Positions 52,943 through 62,169 of a stretch of DNA of 64,000 nucleotides are shown here, piece by piece (positions within the stretch are counted from its first letter, which is position 1; the number at the start of each line of letters is the position of its first letter). Origin of the DNA: Nocardia abscessus (GTDB lineage Bacteria; Actinomycetota; Actinomycetes; Mycobacteriales; Mycobacteriaceae); NCBI RefSeq assembly GCF_015477775.1, contig NZ_JADLQO010000006.1:186001-250000 (forward strand), written 5' to 3'. The notes under the pieces are model-generated. The model saw only the letters and a program-made list of their open reading frames with translations. It was not told where the DNA came from and made no database searches. The translations under genes and the position numbers were made by a program.

Positions 52943-54340
52943 TCACGACCGGGACGCGGCGATCGTCGTCTGCGCTACGGCAGGTGAGGCGGTGTGTGTG
53001 AAGCCGCCCGCCTCCTCGCGCGTGAGCGAGGTGGCGAACGGTCGTTGCCGCAGCTGTCGCATGCAGCGGGCGAGATCGGCGAGCAGCAGGTCGGCCATGT
53101 CGATGGTGAAGCCGTGGCGCAGTACCGCGCGCATGACCGTCTCGTCGCCTCGGTCGGCGGGCAGCGGATACGCCGCGATCAGCCACCCCCGGGAGCGCAG
53201 CCGGTCGGACAGGTCGTAGAGGTTGAAGCCGGGATCCCCGGTCAGCCGCCAGCACACCGCCGTGATGCCCCGCTGTGGATCACCGTCGTGGATCAGTTCG
53301 AAGACTTCGAGCCCGCGCAATCCCGCGGCCAGGTGCTGCGCCACCCGATAGATCGCGGACTGCACCCTCGCGTAGCCGGCGCGCCCCAACCGGATGAATT
53401 CGTAGTACTGGGTGATCGCCTGTCCGCCGGGCCGGGAGAAGTTCAGGTTGAAGGTGGCCATGCTGCCGCCGAGGTAGTCGACGTCGAAGATCAACTCCTG
53501 GGGCAGGTCGGCGGCGTCGCGCCAGATCGCCCAACCCGCGCCGAGCGGCGCCAGCCCGGTCTTGTGACCCGAGGCGTTGATCGACTTCACCCGGGGCAGG
53601 CGGAAGTCCCAGACCAGATCCGGTGCGGCGAAGGGGGCGAGGAAACCGCCGCTGGCCGCGTCGACGTGGATCGGTATGTCCCAGCCTTTCTCGCGCTGCA
53701 ACGCGTCCAGCGCCGCGCTGACGCCGGCGACGTCTTCGAACAGTCCGGTGTAGGTCTGGCCGAACGTGGGGACGACCATCATGGTGTTCGCATCGCAATG
53801 CTCCGCGAGATCGTCGGGGTGCATGGTGAGCCGGTCGCCGCGCAGCGGGATCTGCCGGATCTCCACATCGAAGTAGCGCGCGAATTTCTCCCAGCACACC
53901 TGTACGGGACCGCAGACGAAATTGGGCGTCCCGGCGCCGCCGCGCTTGCGCCAGCGGAACTTTGCCGCGAGGCCGCCGAGCATGGCCGCCTCGCTGGACC
54001 CGATGGTCGAGGTGCCGTGTGTGGTGGCCGGGTCCGGCGCGTGCCACAGGTCGGCGATCATCCGGACGGCGCGGCGCTCGAATTCGGCCGTCTGCGGGTA
54101 CTCGTCCTTGTCGACGATGTTCTTGTCCAGGCATTCGGACATCAGCCTGCGGGCCTGGTCGTCCACCCACGTGGTGCAGAAGGTGGCCAGGTTCATTCTG
54201 GACACGCCGTCGAGCATCAACTCGTCGTGCACGATCTCGTAAGCGACCTGGGGAAACATCTCGTGCGCCGGAAATCCGGCCCGCGGCGCGGACCGGCTGA
54301 GTCCCGGCAGGGCGAACAGGTCATCGGCTCCTTCGGACAT
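52943..54340 (-). CDS. gadB: GadB glutamate decarboxylase
   Basis: A 465-residue PLP enzyme close to Mtb GadB (460). It converts glutamate to GABA and CO2, using up protons; in Mycobacteria it feeds the GABA shunt. PLP lysine Lys260 lies in INASGHKTG; IHVDAASGGF and TSTIGSSEAAMLGGLA are also present. GGAGG precedes the ATG at 54338-54340 by about 9 bases. The divergent M20 gene starts 210 bases away. Confidence 0.93.
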   Translation of the reverse strand: MSEGADDLFALPGLSRSAPRAGFPAHEMFPQVAYEIVHDELMLDGVSRMNLATFCTTWVDDQARRLMSECLDKNIVDKDEYPQTAEFERRAVRMIADLWHAPDPATTHGTSTIGSSEAAMLGGLAAKFRWRKRGGAGTPNFVCGPVQVCWEKFARYFDVEIRQIPLRGDRLTMHPDDLAEHCDANTMMVVPTFGQTYTGLFEDVAGVSAALDALQREKGWDIPIHVDAASGGFLAPFAAPDLVWDFRLPRVKSINASGHKTGLAPLGAGWAIWRDAADLPQELIFDVDYLGGSMATFNLNFSRPGGQAITQYYEFIRLGRAGYARVQSAIYRVAQHLAAGLRGLEVFELIHDGDPQRGITAVCWRLTGDPGFNLYDLSDRLRSRGWLIAAYPLPADRGDETVMRAVLRHGFTIDMADLLLADLARCMRQLRQRPFATSLTREEAGGFTHTASPAVAQTTIAASRS

Positions 54341-54538
54341 GAGAACGGCCTCCGGTTCGGCTGGTGTGCGGCTGCGCCTGCGGAGAATGCCAGTAGTTTG
54401 CCAGCACTCTCGATTTCCAGCTTGGCACACCCTTACGGCCGCCGGACGCACTTCGCGCATACCTCGGATTACACGCTGCGGGCAGTGCGGGCGCGAAGAC
54501 CCGACCGGCGGTGCGAACTTCGCTCGTGGCGCGGGCGA

Positions 54539-54544
54539 TAGGGT
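54539..54544 (+). promoter_or_regulatory. -10 box of the M20 peptidase gene
   Basis: TAGGGT, then 6 bases, then ATG at 54551. Confidence 0.5.
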
Positions 54545-54550
54545 GAGGGA

Positions 54551-55906
54551 ATGGCGGAGGATGTGCGGGTGGCGGAATTGCGCGGTGCTGTGGCGGGGTT
54601 GATGGACGAGGCGAAAAGAGACCTGGCGCAACTTGTTTCGTTTCGTTCGGTGGCCGATCCGCGGCAGTATTCGATCGAGGAGTGCGATATGGCCGCGCAG
54701 TGGGTGGCCGACGCGTTCGTCGCCGCCGGACTGACTGCGGTCGGTTTGCACGAAACGCCGGACGGCACCAAAGCCGTCGTCGCGTCACGGCCGGCGCCCG
54801 ATGGCGCGCCTACGGTGTTGCTCTACTGTCACTACGACGTCCAGCCGCCGATGGACGAGGCGGCTTGGCGCACCCCGCCGTGGCAGCTGACGGAGCGGGA
54901 CGGGCGCTGGTACGGACGCGGCAGCGCGGACTGCAAGGGCAACATCGTCATGCACCTGACGGCGCTGCGGGCGCTGGGTCCGGACCTGCCGCTGGGCGTC
55001 ACCGTCGTCGCGGAGGGCTCCGAGGAGCAGAGCACCGGGGGGCTGGAGCGCTTCGTCGAAGCCAATCCGGATCTGCTGCGCGCGGACGCGATCGTGATCG
55101 GCGACTGCGGCAACTTCGCCGCGGGCGTGCCGACCCTGACGCAAACGTTGCGCGGCGGGGTGAACGTGCTGGTCACCGTCGAAACCCTCGCGGGTCCACT
55201 GCATTCCGGGATGTTCGGCGGCCCGGCCCCCGACGCCCTCGCCGCGCTGATCCGGCTGCTGGCCTCGCTGCGCGACGAGCGCGGCAACACCACGATCGAC
55301 GGGCTGCCCAACGATCAGGTGTGGACCGGTGTGCAGTATCCGAGCGAGCAGTTCCACGCCGACGCGCGCGTCCTGCGCGGCGTCGACCTCATCGGTGACG
55401 GCACCGTCGCCGACATGCTCTGGGCGCGACCGGCGCTGACGGTGCTCGGCATCGACGCGCCCCCCGTGGTCGGATCCGCCGCCGCGATCCCGCCGATCGC
55501 GCGGGCTCGCCTCAACCTGCGCATCCCGCCGGGCACCGACCCGGAGCAGGCGCATCGGGCGCTGGTCGCGCACCTGGAGGCGCACACGCCGTGGCATGCC
55601 GCGCTGACCGTCGAACTGGAAGGCACCGGCGCACCCTTCCGGTCCCCGACCGGCGGACCGGCGCGCGCCGCGATGGAGGCGGCCCTGGCCGCGTCCTACG
55701 GCCGCCCGGCGACCACCCAGGGGCAGGGGGGATCGATCCCGCTGTGCAACGTCTTCGCGACCACCTACCCGGACGCGGAGATCATGTTGCTCGGGGTCGA
55801 GGAACCGAAATCCCTCATCCACGCGCCCAACGAGAGCGTCGATCCGAAAGAGATCGAGCACATGGCACTGGCCGAGGCGCTTTTCCTCGCGACCTATACC
55901 GGGTAG
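54551..55906 (+). CDS. M20-family dipeptidase/deacylase
   Basis: A 451-residue metallopeptidase: YCHYDVQPPMDEAAW (first zinc His/Asp), GRGSADCKGN, EGSEEQSTGG (general base Glu) and a C-terminal histidine in LIHAPNE, plus a dimerisation domain at about 190-350. Such enzymes remove a C-terminal residue from dipeptides or deacylate amino acids. It ends only 17 bases from the converging MBL-fold gene. Confidence 0.88.
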   Translation: MAEDVRVAELRGAVAGLMDEAKRDLAQLVSFRSVADPRQYSIEECDMAAQWVADAFVAAGLTAVGLHETPDGTKAVVASRPAPDGAPTVLLYCHYDVQPPMDEAAWRTPPWQLTERDGRWYGRGSADCKGNIVMHLTALRALGPDLPLGVTVVAEGSEEQSTGGLERFVEANPDLLRADAIVIGDCGNFAAGVPTLTQTLRGGVNVLVTVETLAGPLHSGMFGGPAPDALAALIRLLASLRDERGNTTIDGLPNDQVWTGVQYPSEQFHADARVLRGVDLIGDGTVADMLWARPALTVLGIDAPPVVGSAAAIPPIARARLNLRIPPGTDPEQAHRALVAHLEAHTPWHAALTVELEGTGAPFRSPTGGPARAAMEAALAASYGRPATTQGQGGSIPLCNVFATTYPDAEIMLLGVEEPKSLIHAPNESVDPKEIEHMALAEALFLATYTG

Positions 55907-55923
55907 TCCACAGTCGGGCAGCC

Positions 55924-56568
55924 CTACAGTTCGGTGGCGTCCTCCGGCTGGAGCACCCGGAATTCGGTTCCGGCGGGGGCCATCTCGCTGAGGCGTCCGA
56001 AATAGATGCCCTGCGCTTCGCGCTGGATGATGCCGAAATGGATCGGCAGCGCGACCCGCGGGGCGACCGCGCGCAGGTAATCGACCGCCTCACTGATCCG
56101 CATCCAAGGAGCCGCGGCCGGAGTGGCCAGCACGCCGACCGGGACCGGCGGCACCCACAGCGAGTCACCGGGGTGCACCAGCTGAGCCGGGTCGGCCGGG
56201 GTGCCCAGCTGGAAGACGGTGTTGTCGATCACGGGAATCTCCGGGTGGATGACGGCGTGCCTGCCCCCGCCGCCGATGATCTGGAGACCGCCGAGGGTGA
56301 GTACGTTGCCCGCGCGCACCGCCTCCCACGGCTCGCCGCGCTGCTGGGCGGTCTGTGGATCCGACAGCAACCGTGCGCCGGGATTCGCGTCGATGAGCGC
56401 CTCGATCCGGTTCGGGTCGATGTGGTCGGGATGCTGATGGGTGACCGCGATCGCGTCCAGGCCGGTGAGGCCCTCGAAGCCGTGCGAGAAGGTGCCCGGG
56501 TCGAACAGGATCTTCTTGCCGTGCAACTCGACGAGGAGGCAGGAGTGACCGAAGTGGGCTATGCGCAT
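55924..56568 (-). CDS. MBL-fold metal-dependent hydrolase
   Basis: A 214-residue metallo-beta-lactamase-fold protein of the UlaG/Rv0786c kind: start MRIAHFGHSCLLVELHGKKILFDPG, then the zinc motif THQHPDHID, and a final PIHFGI. It lacks a second large domain, so it is a compact hydrolase of unknown substrate. The predicted mRNA is leaderless. It is divergent from purS, as in Mtb. Confidence 0.85.
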   Translation of the reverse strand: MRIAHFGHSCLLVELHGKKILFDPGTFSHGFEGLTGLDAIAVTHQHPDHIDPNRIEALIDANPGARLLSDPQTAQQRGEPWEAVRAGNVLTLGGLQIIGGGGRHAVIHPEIPVIDNTVFQLGTPADPAQLVHPGDSLWVPPVPVGVLATPAAAPWMRISEAVDYLRAVAPRVALPIHFGIIQREAQGIYFGRLSEMAPAGTEFRVLQPEDATEL

Positions 56569-56574
56569 GCCGCC

Positions 56575-56580
56575 ATGCTA
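56575..56580 (-). promoter_or_regulatory. -10 box of the MBL-fold gene
   Basis: TAGCAT on the minus strand, then 6 bases, then ATG at 56568. Confidence 0.5.
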
Positions 56581-56699
56581 GCCACGCGCGGTGTGTTCTC
56601 CGCGACAACGCGGATGTCTTGGCCGACCCCGCGGATGCCGCGTCCGACCAGCACAACTACGCTGCTGAGGTAACCCCACAACCACATGAGGAGCAACGC

Positions 56700-56936
56700 G
56701 TGGCACGAGTCGTGGTCGAGGTGATGCCGAAGGCCGAGATCCTGGATCCGCAGGGGCAGGCCATCGTCGGCGCGCTTCCGCGCCTGGGATTCGAGGGCGT
56801 CTCGGACGTGCGGCAGGGCAAGCGATTCGAACTCGACGTCGACGACAGCGTCGACGACGCCGCGCTCGAGCGGATCGCCGAATCGCTGCTGTGCAACACG
56901 GTGATCGAGGAGTGGAAGGTGGTTCGCGTCTCATGA
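56700..56936 (+). CDS. purS: PurS, FGAM synthetase small subunit
   Basis: A 78-residue protein (Mtb 79): start ARVVVEVMPKAEILDPQGQAI and VRQGKRFELDVD. It holds PurQ and PurL together in the three-part FGAM synthetase. GAGGAG lies 7-12 bases before the GTG at 56700. It overlaps purQ as ATGA. Confidence 0.93.
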   Translation: MARVVVEVMPKAEILDPQGQAIVGALPRLGFEGVSDVRQGKRFELDVDDSVDDAALERIAESLLCNTVIEEWKVVRVS

Positions 56937-57610
56937 CCGCGCGGATCGGGGTCATCACGTTTCCCGGCACGCTCGACGACGTGGACGCGGCCAGGGCGGT
57001 GCGCCTGGCAGGCGCGGAGGCGGTCACCCTGTGGCACGCCGACGCCGACCTGAAGAGCGTCGACGCGGTGATCGTGCCCGGCGGCTTCTCCTACGGCGAC
57101 TACCTGCGTGCCGGGGCCATCGCCCGGTTCGCCCCGGTGATGGGCGAGGTCGTGCGCGCGGCGGGCGCCGGACTGCCGGTGCTGGGCATCTGCAACGGCT
57201 TTCAAGTGCTGTGCGAAGCCGGGCTGCTGCCCGGCGCGCTGACCCGCAACGAGGGACTGCACTTCATCTGCCGGGACGAGTGGCTCACCGTGGATTCGGT
57301 GTCGACGGCGTGGACCTCCCGCTTCGAGCCGGGCGCTCAGATCCTCATCCCGCTCAAGTCCGGTGAGGGGCGCTACCAGGCGTCGGAAGCCGTGCTGGAC
57401 GAACTGGAGGGCGAGGGCCGGGTGGTCTTCCGCTACGCGAGTGGCAACCCGAACGGCTCGCAGCGGCGTATCGCGGGCATCGCCTCGGCCAACGGTCGCG
57501 TCGTCGGCTTGATGCCGCACCCCGAACACGCCACCGAGCCGCTGACCGGCCCCAGTGACGACGGGCTCGGCCTGTTCCTCTCGGTGCTGGACACGCTGGT
57601 AGGCGTCTGA
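56933..57610 (+). CDS. purQ: PurQ, FGAM synthetase glutaminase subunit
   Basis: A 225-residue class I glutamine amidotransferase with nucleophile Cys87 in LGICNGFQ and the His/Glu pair in MPHPEHATE. It supplies ammonia to PurL. The ATG at 56933 overlaps the purS stop. purL is not next: four unrelated genes (57665-62042) lie between purQ and purL. Confidence 0.95.
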   Translation: MTARIGVITFPGTLDDVDAARAVRLAGAEAVTLWHADADLKSVDAVIVPGGFSYGDYLRAGAIARFAPVMGEVVRAAGAGLPVLGICNGFQVLCEAGLLPGALTRNEGLHFICRDEWLTVDSVSTAWTSRFEPGAQILIPLKSGEGRYQASEAVLDELEGEGRVVFRYASGNPNGSQRRIAGIASANGRVVGLMPHPEHATEPLTGPSDDGLGLFLSVLDTLVGV

Positions 57611-57664
57611 TCTTCCAGCCGGCCGCGAACTCGAACGCGAGTCGGTCACGTAGGCGGCGTCGGT

Positions 57665-58741
57665 TCAGCTGATGCGGTCGACGATGTCGAAGTCCACGCC
57701 GTGCGCGCGGGCGAGGTAGCCGTGCTGGATCGCCTGGTTGCCTCGGAAACCCCGGATGCCGGAAGGTGTTTCGAGGGCCGAGCCGTGATCGAGGGCGTCG
57801 AGGATCTCGGGCACGCCCAGTGAGCCGACCGTCCGTGCGAGCGCGCCCAGCGTGTGGACGGCTTCGTAGGTGGCATTGCTGAAGCTGGTCAAGGCGGGGG
57901 CGAACGCGCCGTGCCGCGCGCGGTAGCGGGTCAGGCGGTCGCGTCCGTCGGCGGTGCGGCCGTCGAGGAAGAAGCTGGACGCCACGAAGAAGTCGTGGTT
58001 GGCGTCCGGGCCCGCCGCCAGCAGCACGTTCTCGTCGGCGGCCGGACTGACCCGCAGCTGGCTAGCCGCGCGGCCGCTGGCCGCGTACTGCCGGTTGAAG
58101 CGCGCGACGTCGGCGCCGACCATCAGGATCACCACTCCGTCGACCAGGTCGAGTGCCGGATGGGTGAGGAAGCCGGAGAAATCCGCGCATCCCAGCGGGA
58201 CGAACTGTTCCAGCACGATCGCGGCCGGATCGGACAGGCTCGCGCGAATCGCCTTGGCGGATTGGCGCGGCCAGATGTAGTCGTTGCCGATGACGGCCCA
58301 GCGCCGCACGCCGTACTCGCGTTCGAGCCAGTGCACGGCGGGCACGGTCTGCCCTGCCGGATGCTCGCCGATCATCAGCACGCCGGGCAGTTCGTCGGTC
58401 AAGCCCTCGTGGCTGGTGGCGTACAGGTACGGCACCCGGCCGGCGCAGGCGCGCGCCACGGCCCGGCGGACCGCGGAGGTGTGCCACCCGGTGATGGCGT
58501 GCACCATGCCGGTGGACAGCAGCGCGGAGACTTCGGCGGCGACTTCCTGCGGCGGACGTCCGCCGTCGATATTCGTGGTACGAATTTCCCGCCCCAGAAT
58601 TCCGGTACCGCTGTTGATTTCATCGACCGCGAGCGTTATCGCCGCATCGCAGGACGGCGCGACGATGCCGCCCGGACCCTGCCGCGGAACTATGTTGAGG
58701 ACCTCGATCGTGTCGTCGGGGCTCTCGATCGACGTCGACAT
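57665..58741 (-). CDS. AmiC-like cytoplasmic ligand-binding protein
   Basis: A 358-residue type I periplasmic-binding-protein fold that resembles AmiC, the amide sensor of Pseudomonas amidase operons: YATSHEGLTDEL, VIGNDYIWPRQSAKAIR and SNATYEAVHTLG. It has no signal peptide or lipobox, so it should stay in the cytoplasm as a sensor and not serve an ABC transporter. AmiC controls the antiterminator AmiR; no AmiR is here. Instead a MarR regulator diverges from it. No transport or amidase gene is adjacent. Start ATG at 58739-58741 gives a clean N-terminus. Confidence 0.75.
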   Translation of the reverse strand: MSTSIESPDDTIEVLNIVPRQGPGGIVAPSCDAAITLAVDEINSGTGILGREIRTTNIDGGRPPQEVAAEVSALLSTGMVHAITGWHTSAVRRAVARACAGRVPYLYATSHEGLTDELPGVLMIGEHPAGQTVPAVHWLEREYGVRRWAVIGNDYIWPRQSAKAIRASLSDPAAIVLEQFVPLGCADFSGFLTHPALDLVDGVVILMVGADVARFNRQYAASGRAASQLRVSPAADENVLLAAGPDANHDFFVASSFFLDGRTADGRDRLTRYRARHGAFAPALTSFSNATYEAVHTLGALARTVGSLGVPEILDALDHGSALETPSGIRGFRGNQAIQHGYLARAHGVDFDIVDRIS

Positions 58742-58790
58742 TCGGTACTCTTCTTCTCGGTCGAGTGGAATTGACGGCAGGCGGGAAATA

Positions 58791-59222
58791 ATGACGTCCA
58801 TTGTAAGCGGAAATTCGACGCTGCATGGCGCGCTGCGTGCCGCGGAGCGCGGTTGGGTGCGGCACTTGGACGCGGCGCTGTGCGCCAGGCAACTCTCGCC
58901 GGACCAGTGGTCGATGCTGTCGAACCTGTGTGGCGACGCGGGAATCACGATGACCGATCTGGCGGCCAGGTCGCAGCTGGCGCCGTCCTCGGCCACCAGG
59001 CACGCCGACTATCTGGCCGAGCGCGGCCTGATCTTCCGGCTCGCGGCGCAGGACGATCGGCGCCGCATCCTGATCGGGCTCAGCAGGCTCGGGGCGGACC
59101 TGGTCGCCGAGGTGCGCGCGGAGGAGGCCCGCGCCGAGCAGGAGTTGCGCGGACGCATGGGAGCGCGCCGATATACCGAACTCATGCGATTGCTCGACCT
59201 GGTTTCCATCGCCTCGGAGTAA
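58791..59222 (+). CDS. MarR-family regulator
   Basis: A 143-residue winged-helix regulator: WSMLSNLCGDAGITMTDLAARSQLAPSSATRHADYLAERGLIFRLAAQDDRRRILIGLSR covers the HTH and wing with the conserved DDRR. It probably dimerises through its ends. It is divergent from the AmiC-like gene across 49 bases. Binding of a ligand by the AmiC-like protein might report to this regulator. Direct repeats lie at its 3' end. Confidence 0.85.
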   Translation: MTSIVSGNSTLHGALRAAERGWVRHLDAALCARQLSPDQWSMLSNLCGDAGITMTDLAARSQLAPSSATRHADYLAERGLIFRLAAQDDRRRILIGLSRLGADLVAEVRAEEARAEQELRGRMGARRYTELMRLLDLVSIASE

Positions 59223-59278
59223 TACTCCGAAGTACCGGGTAAATACTCCGAAGTACCGGACATTCATCCGATGAATGT
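59215..59278. repeat. Repeat cluster at the marR 3' end
   Basis: An 18-base sequence occurs at 59221-59238 and 59242-59259. The first copy also forms an inverted repeat with the marR end (CGGAGTA / TACTCCG, 59215-59229). An 8-bp hairpin (ACATTCAT-ccg-ATGAATGT, 59260-59278) follows. Together they could terminate marR or bind a regulator. Confidence 0.6.
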
Positions 59279-59468
59279 CGCGAACGTCCGATTCGTGATC
59301 GGTCGGCAAACCATTCTCGGCGTTATGTCCCGACGGGAATCGGCGGGCGCCACGCACGGATCTCGGCGGGTGGATTCTCGGCGATTACGGTATCGGCCAC
59401 ACCGTCCCGGCCGATATTCGCCACGCGTGGCTACCCGACCGCGACAGGGCGGTCGCGGCCGGCTTGCC

Positions 59469-59474
59469 TAGGAT
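59469..59474 (+). promoter_or_regulatory. -10 box of the M18 peptidase gene
   Basis: TAGGAT, then 7 bases, then ATG at 59482. Confidence 0.55.
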
Positions 59475-59481
59475 CGCAGTC

Positions 59482-60780
59482 ATGCCCGTCTCCACCACCG
59501 CAGCCACCGCCGCCGGGCTGTGCGCGTTCATCGATGCGTCTCCGTCACCGTTTCACGTCTGCCGCACGGTCGCCGCGGAACTGGACGCGCGCGGATTCAC
59601 CCGGCTCGCCGAGCCGGAGCCCTGGCCCGCGGGCGGCGCGGGCAGGCACTACGTGATCCGCGGGGGATCGCTGGTCGCCTGGGCCACCGGGGAGACCGCG
59701 AGCGCGACTCCGTTCCGCGTCGTCGGAGCGCACACCGACAGCCCCAACTTGCGGGTGAAGCAGCACCCGGACCTGACATCGGCGGGGTGGCAGTTGGTCG
59801 GCTTGGAGCCATACGGCGGCGCGTGGCTGAACTCCTGGCTGGACCGAGAACTCGGCATCTCCGGGCGCCTGAGCGTGCGCGACGGAAACGCGGTGCGCGA
59901 GCACGTGGTTCGCATAGATGAGCCGATCCTGCGGGTGCCGCAGCTGGCCATCCACCTGTCCGAGGACCGCAGGGGCGTCACCCTGGATCCGCAGCGGCAC
60001 GTCAACGCGGTCTGGGGTGTGGGGTACGAGGCGGGCGCGTTCGTCGATTTCGTGGCCGATCGGGCCGAGGTCGATCCCGGCGACGTGCTCGGCTGGGAGC
60101 TGATGACCCACGACCTGACGCCGAGCAGGCTGATCGGGCGCGACCAGGATCTGGTCAGCGCGCCGCGCCTGGACAACCAAGGAACCTGCTACGCGGGCCT
60201 GCAGGCGTTCCTCGCCGCGCTCGACGAGCCCGGCGCGGCCACCCCGGTGCTGGCCATGTTCGACCACGAGGAGGTCGGCAGTCAGTCCGATCGTGGCGCG
60301 CAGTCGGATCTGCTGCCCGCGGTGCTGGAACGCATCGTGCTCGCGCGCGGCGGCGGCCGAGCCGATTACCTTGCCGCACTGGCCGGTTCGGTGTGCGCGT
60401 CCGGTGACATGGCGCACGCCACGCACCCGAACTATCCGGAGCGGCACGAGCCCGCGCACCGGATCGAGGTGAACGGCGGACCGGTGCTGAAGGTCAACCA
60501 GAATCTGCGCTACGCGACCGACGCCACCGGCGCGGGGGCATTCGCGCTGGCCTGCGCGCAGGCCGGAGTCGCGTTGCAGCGCTACGTGCATCGCGCCGAC
60601 CTGCCCTGCGGCTCCACGATCGGGCCGATGACCGCGGCGCGCACCGGCATGCCGACCGTCGACGTGGGCGCGCCGCAGCTGGCGATGCATTCGGCGCGCG
60701 AGTTGATGGGCGCGCTCGACGTTCCGGCCTACGCGGCGGCGCTGGCGGCCTTCCTCACACCCGAGCCCACCGGGCGGTAG
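59482..60780 (+). CDS. pepC: M18 aspartyl aminopeptidase (PepC type)
   Basis: A 432-residue M18 metallo-aminopeptidase (Mtb Rv0800 433 residues): VVGAHTDSPNLRVK with the first zinc histidine, NRxGTCY-like DNQGTCYAGL, MFDHEEVGSQSDRGAQ with the catalytic glutamate, and a C-terminal MHSARELMG with the last zinc histidine. Removes acidic residues from peptide N-termini. Leaderless start at 59482 is preferred over 59464. Its last 52 bases overlap the 3' end of the opposing mannosyltransferase. Confidence 0.93.
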   Translation: MPVSTTAATAAGLCAFIDASPSPFHVCRTVAAELDARGFTRLAEPEPWPAGGAGRHYVIRGGSLVAWATGETASATPFRVVGAHTDSPNLRVKQHPDLTSAGWQLVGLEPYGGAWLNSWLDRELGISGRLSVRDGNAVREHVVRIDEPILRVPQLAIHLSEDRRGVTLDPQRHVNAVWGVGYEAGAFVDFVADRAEVDPGDVLGWELMTHDLTPSRLIGRDQDLVSAPRLDNQGTCYAGLQAFLAALDEPGAATPVLAMFDHEEVGSQSDRGAQSDLLPAVLERIVLARGGGRADYLAALAGSVCASGDMAHATHPNYPERHEPAHRIEVNGGPVLKVNQNLRYATDATGAGAFALACAQAGVALQRYVHRADLPCGSTIGPMTAARTGMPTVDVGAPQLAMHSARELMGALDVPAYAAALAAFLTPEPTGR

Positions 60781-62042
60781 GTGACCACCGCCACGACGAA
60801 CACGGCGAGAGTGACCAGCACGTAACTGCTTCCGATGATCTGCTGCCACCAGGCCCAGTCCAGCTCGCGGTCGCGTGAGTGCGGCAGCAGCCAGTGCGGG
60901 CCGATCAGGAACAGCACGCAGCCCGCCGCGACCGCGCCGATCACGCGCGGGCTGCGCGCGCCGCGCACCATCAGGTCGGCGGTCACCACCAGCACGGGCG
61001 CGATCCACACCCAGTGATGCGACCAGGACACCGGCGAGACCAGCAGCACCGCCGCGGCGTTCACCAGCAGCGCCGCCACGGTCGCTCCCGCGTCGATCAG
61101 CCTGCGCATCCACACCGCGGCCAGCGCCACGGCCAGCACCGACAGCGTGATCCACAGCAGCGTCGCCACCGTGTCGTCGACGCCCAAGCGGAATGTCATG
61201 CCCTTGATGGACTGGTTGCCCGCGAAGTACGGCGGTCCGATGCGGCCGGTGTCGGCAAGCGTGTGGAACCAATAGTCCACGGAATCAGCGGGGAACAGCA
61301 GGAATCCGAGCCCCACCGCCGCGATCGCGGAGACCACCAGCGTGCCCGCGGCCTTCCAGTCCTTGCGCAGCACGAAGTACAGCAGGTATCCGGCCGGAAT
61401 CAGCTTCACCGAGACGGCGATGCCGATCAGCATGCCGCGCGGCCAGAACGGCTTGCGCACCAGGCAGTCCAGGGTGATCGCGGCCATCAGCACCAGATTG
61501 ATCTGGCCGAAGCCGAAGGTCTGGCGGATCGGTTCGAAGAACTGCGCCACCGCGACAGCGCCGATGACCAGGGGGAGCACGGCAGTGCGGGACAGTTCGG
61601 GACGCAGGCGCGCCAGCACCAGCCACAGCGAGATGCCCAGGCTCGCCACGGAGGTGACGACCACCAGCACCTCGGCGAGCGGCAGCGGCAGCAACGCCAG
61701 CGGCGCGAAGAACAACGCGGCCAACGGCGGATAGGTGAACGGCAGCCCGATTCCCTCGACCGGTGGCATCGGACCGTACAGATCGCCGCCGTTCAACCAC
61801 ACTCGGGCGCCGTTGCGATAGACCTGCAGATCGATGTAGCCGTGCCACCAGTGCGCCAGCAGCGAAACGAGTGCCGACACCGCGAACAACGCGATCGCAG
61901 CAATCAGCCAGCGCACTTGCGGCGCCCGCGGGTTCGGCGCCGCGGGACCGGGCGCGGTTCCCGGCTCCCCCATCCGGGCCGACGCGGTATCCGTGGTGAT
62001 CGATCTCCCACCCGGATTCGCGGCTCCCGATCCTTCGTTCAC
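60729..62042 (-). CDS. GT87-family mannosyltransferase, membrane protein
   Basis: A 437-residue integral membrane protein with about ten hydrophobic segments and the GT-C-type pattern DLQVYRNGARVWLNGGDLYGP near the N-terminus, whose Asp is the likely catalytic acidic residue. GT87 enzymes in Mycobacteriales use polyprenyl-phosphate mannose to add mannose to phosphatidylinositol mannosides or lipomannan (PimE, MptC). Which one this is cannot be told. The GTG at 62042 has a -10 box TACTCT 6 bases away; a disordered, Gly/Pro-rich N-terminus precedes the first membrane segment. Confidence 0.85.
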   Translation of the reverse strand: MNEGSGAANPGGRSITTDTASARMGEPGTAPGPAAPNPRAPQVRWLIAAIALFAVSALVSLLAHWWHGYIDLQVYRNGARVWLNGGDLYGPMPPVEGIGLPFTYPPLAALFFAPLALLPLPLAEVLVVVTSVASLGISLWLVLARLRPELSRTAVLPLVIGAVAVAQFFEPIRQTFGFGQINLVLMAAITLDCLVRKPFWPRGMLIGIAVSVKLIPAGYLLYFVLRKDWKAAGTLVVSAIAAVGLGFLLFPADSVDYWFHTLADTGRIGPPYFAGNQSIKGMTFRLGVDDTVATLLWITLSVLAVALAAVWMRRLIDAGATVAALLVNAAAVLLVSPVSWSHHWVWIAPVLVVTADLMVRGARSPRVIGAVAAGCVLFLIGPHWLLPHSRDRELDWAWWQQIIGSSYVLVTLAVFVVAVVTYRPVGSGVRKAASAAA

Positions 62043-62048
62043 CGGCTC

Positions 62049-62054
62049 AGAGTA
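62049..62054 (-). promoter_or_regulatory. -10 box of the mannosyltransferase gene
   Basis: TACTCT on the minus strand, then 6 bases, then GTG at 62042. Confidence 0.5.
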
Positions 62055-62169
62055 GCCGGTGCGTGGGGCCCGTACCCACTGCCTCTAGACTTGCACCAGG
62101 CTTCTCGCCGCCACCCAGTGACAACGCTCGTCGCTTCACAATGCCCGGCCGAAAGGACCCTGGTACTCC

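Noticed and set aside
52788..53255. 155-codon minus-strand ORF near the gadB end
   Set aside because: Overlaps the gadB 3' end in another frame; no motif.
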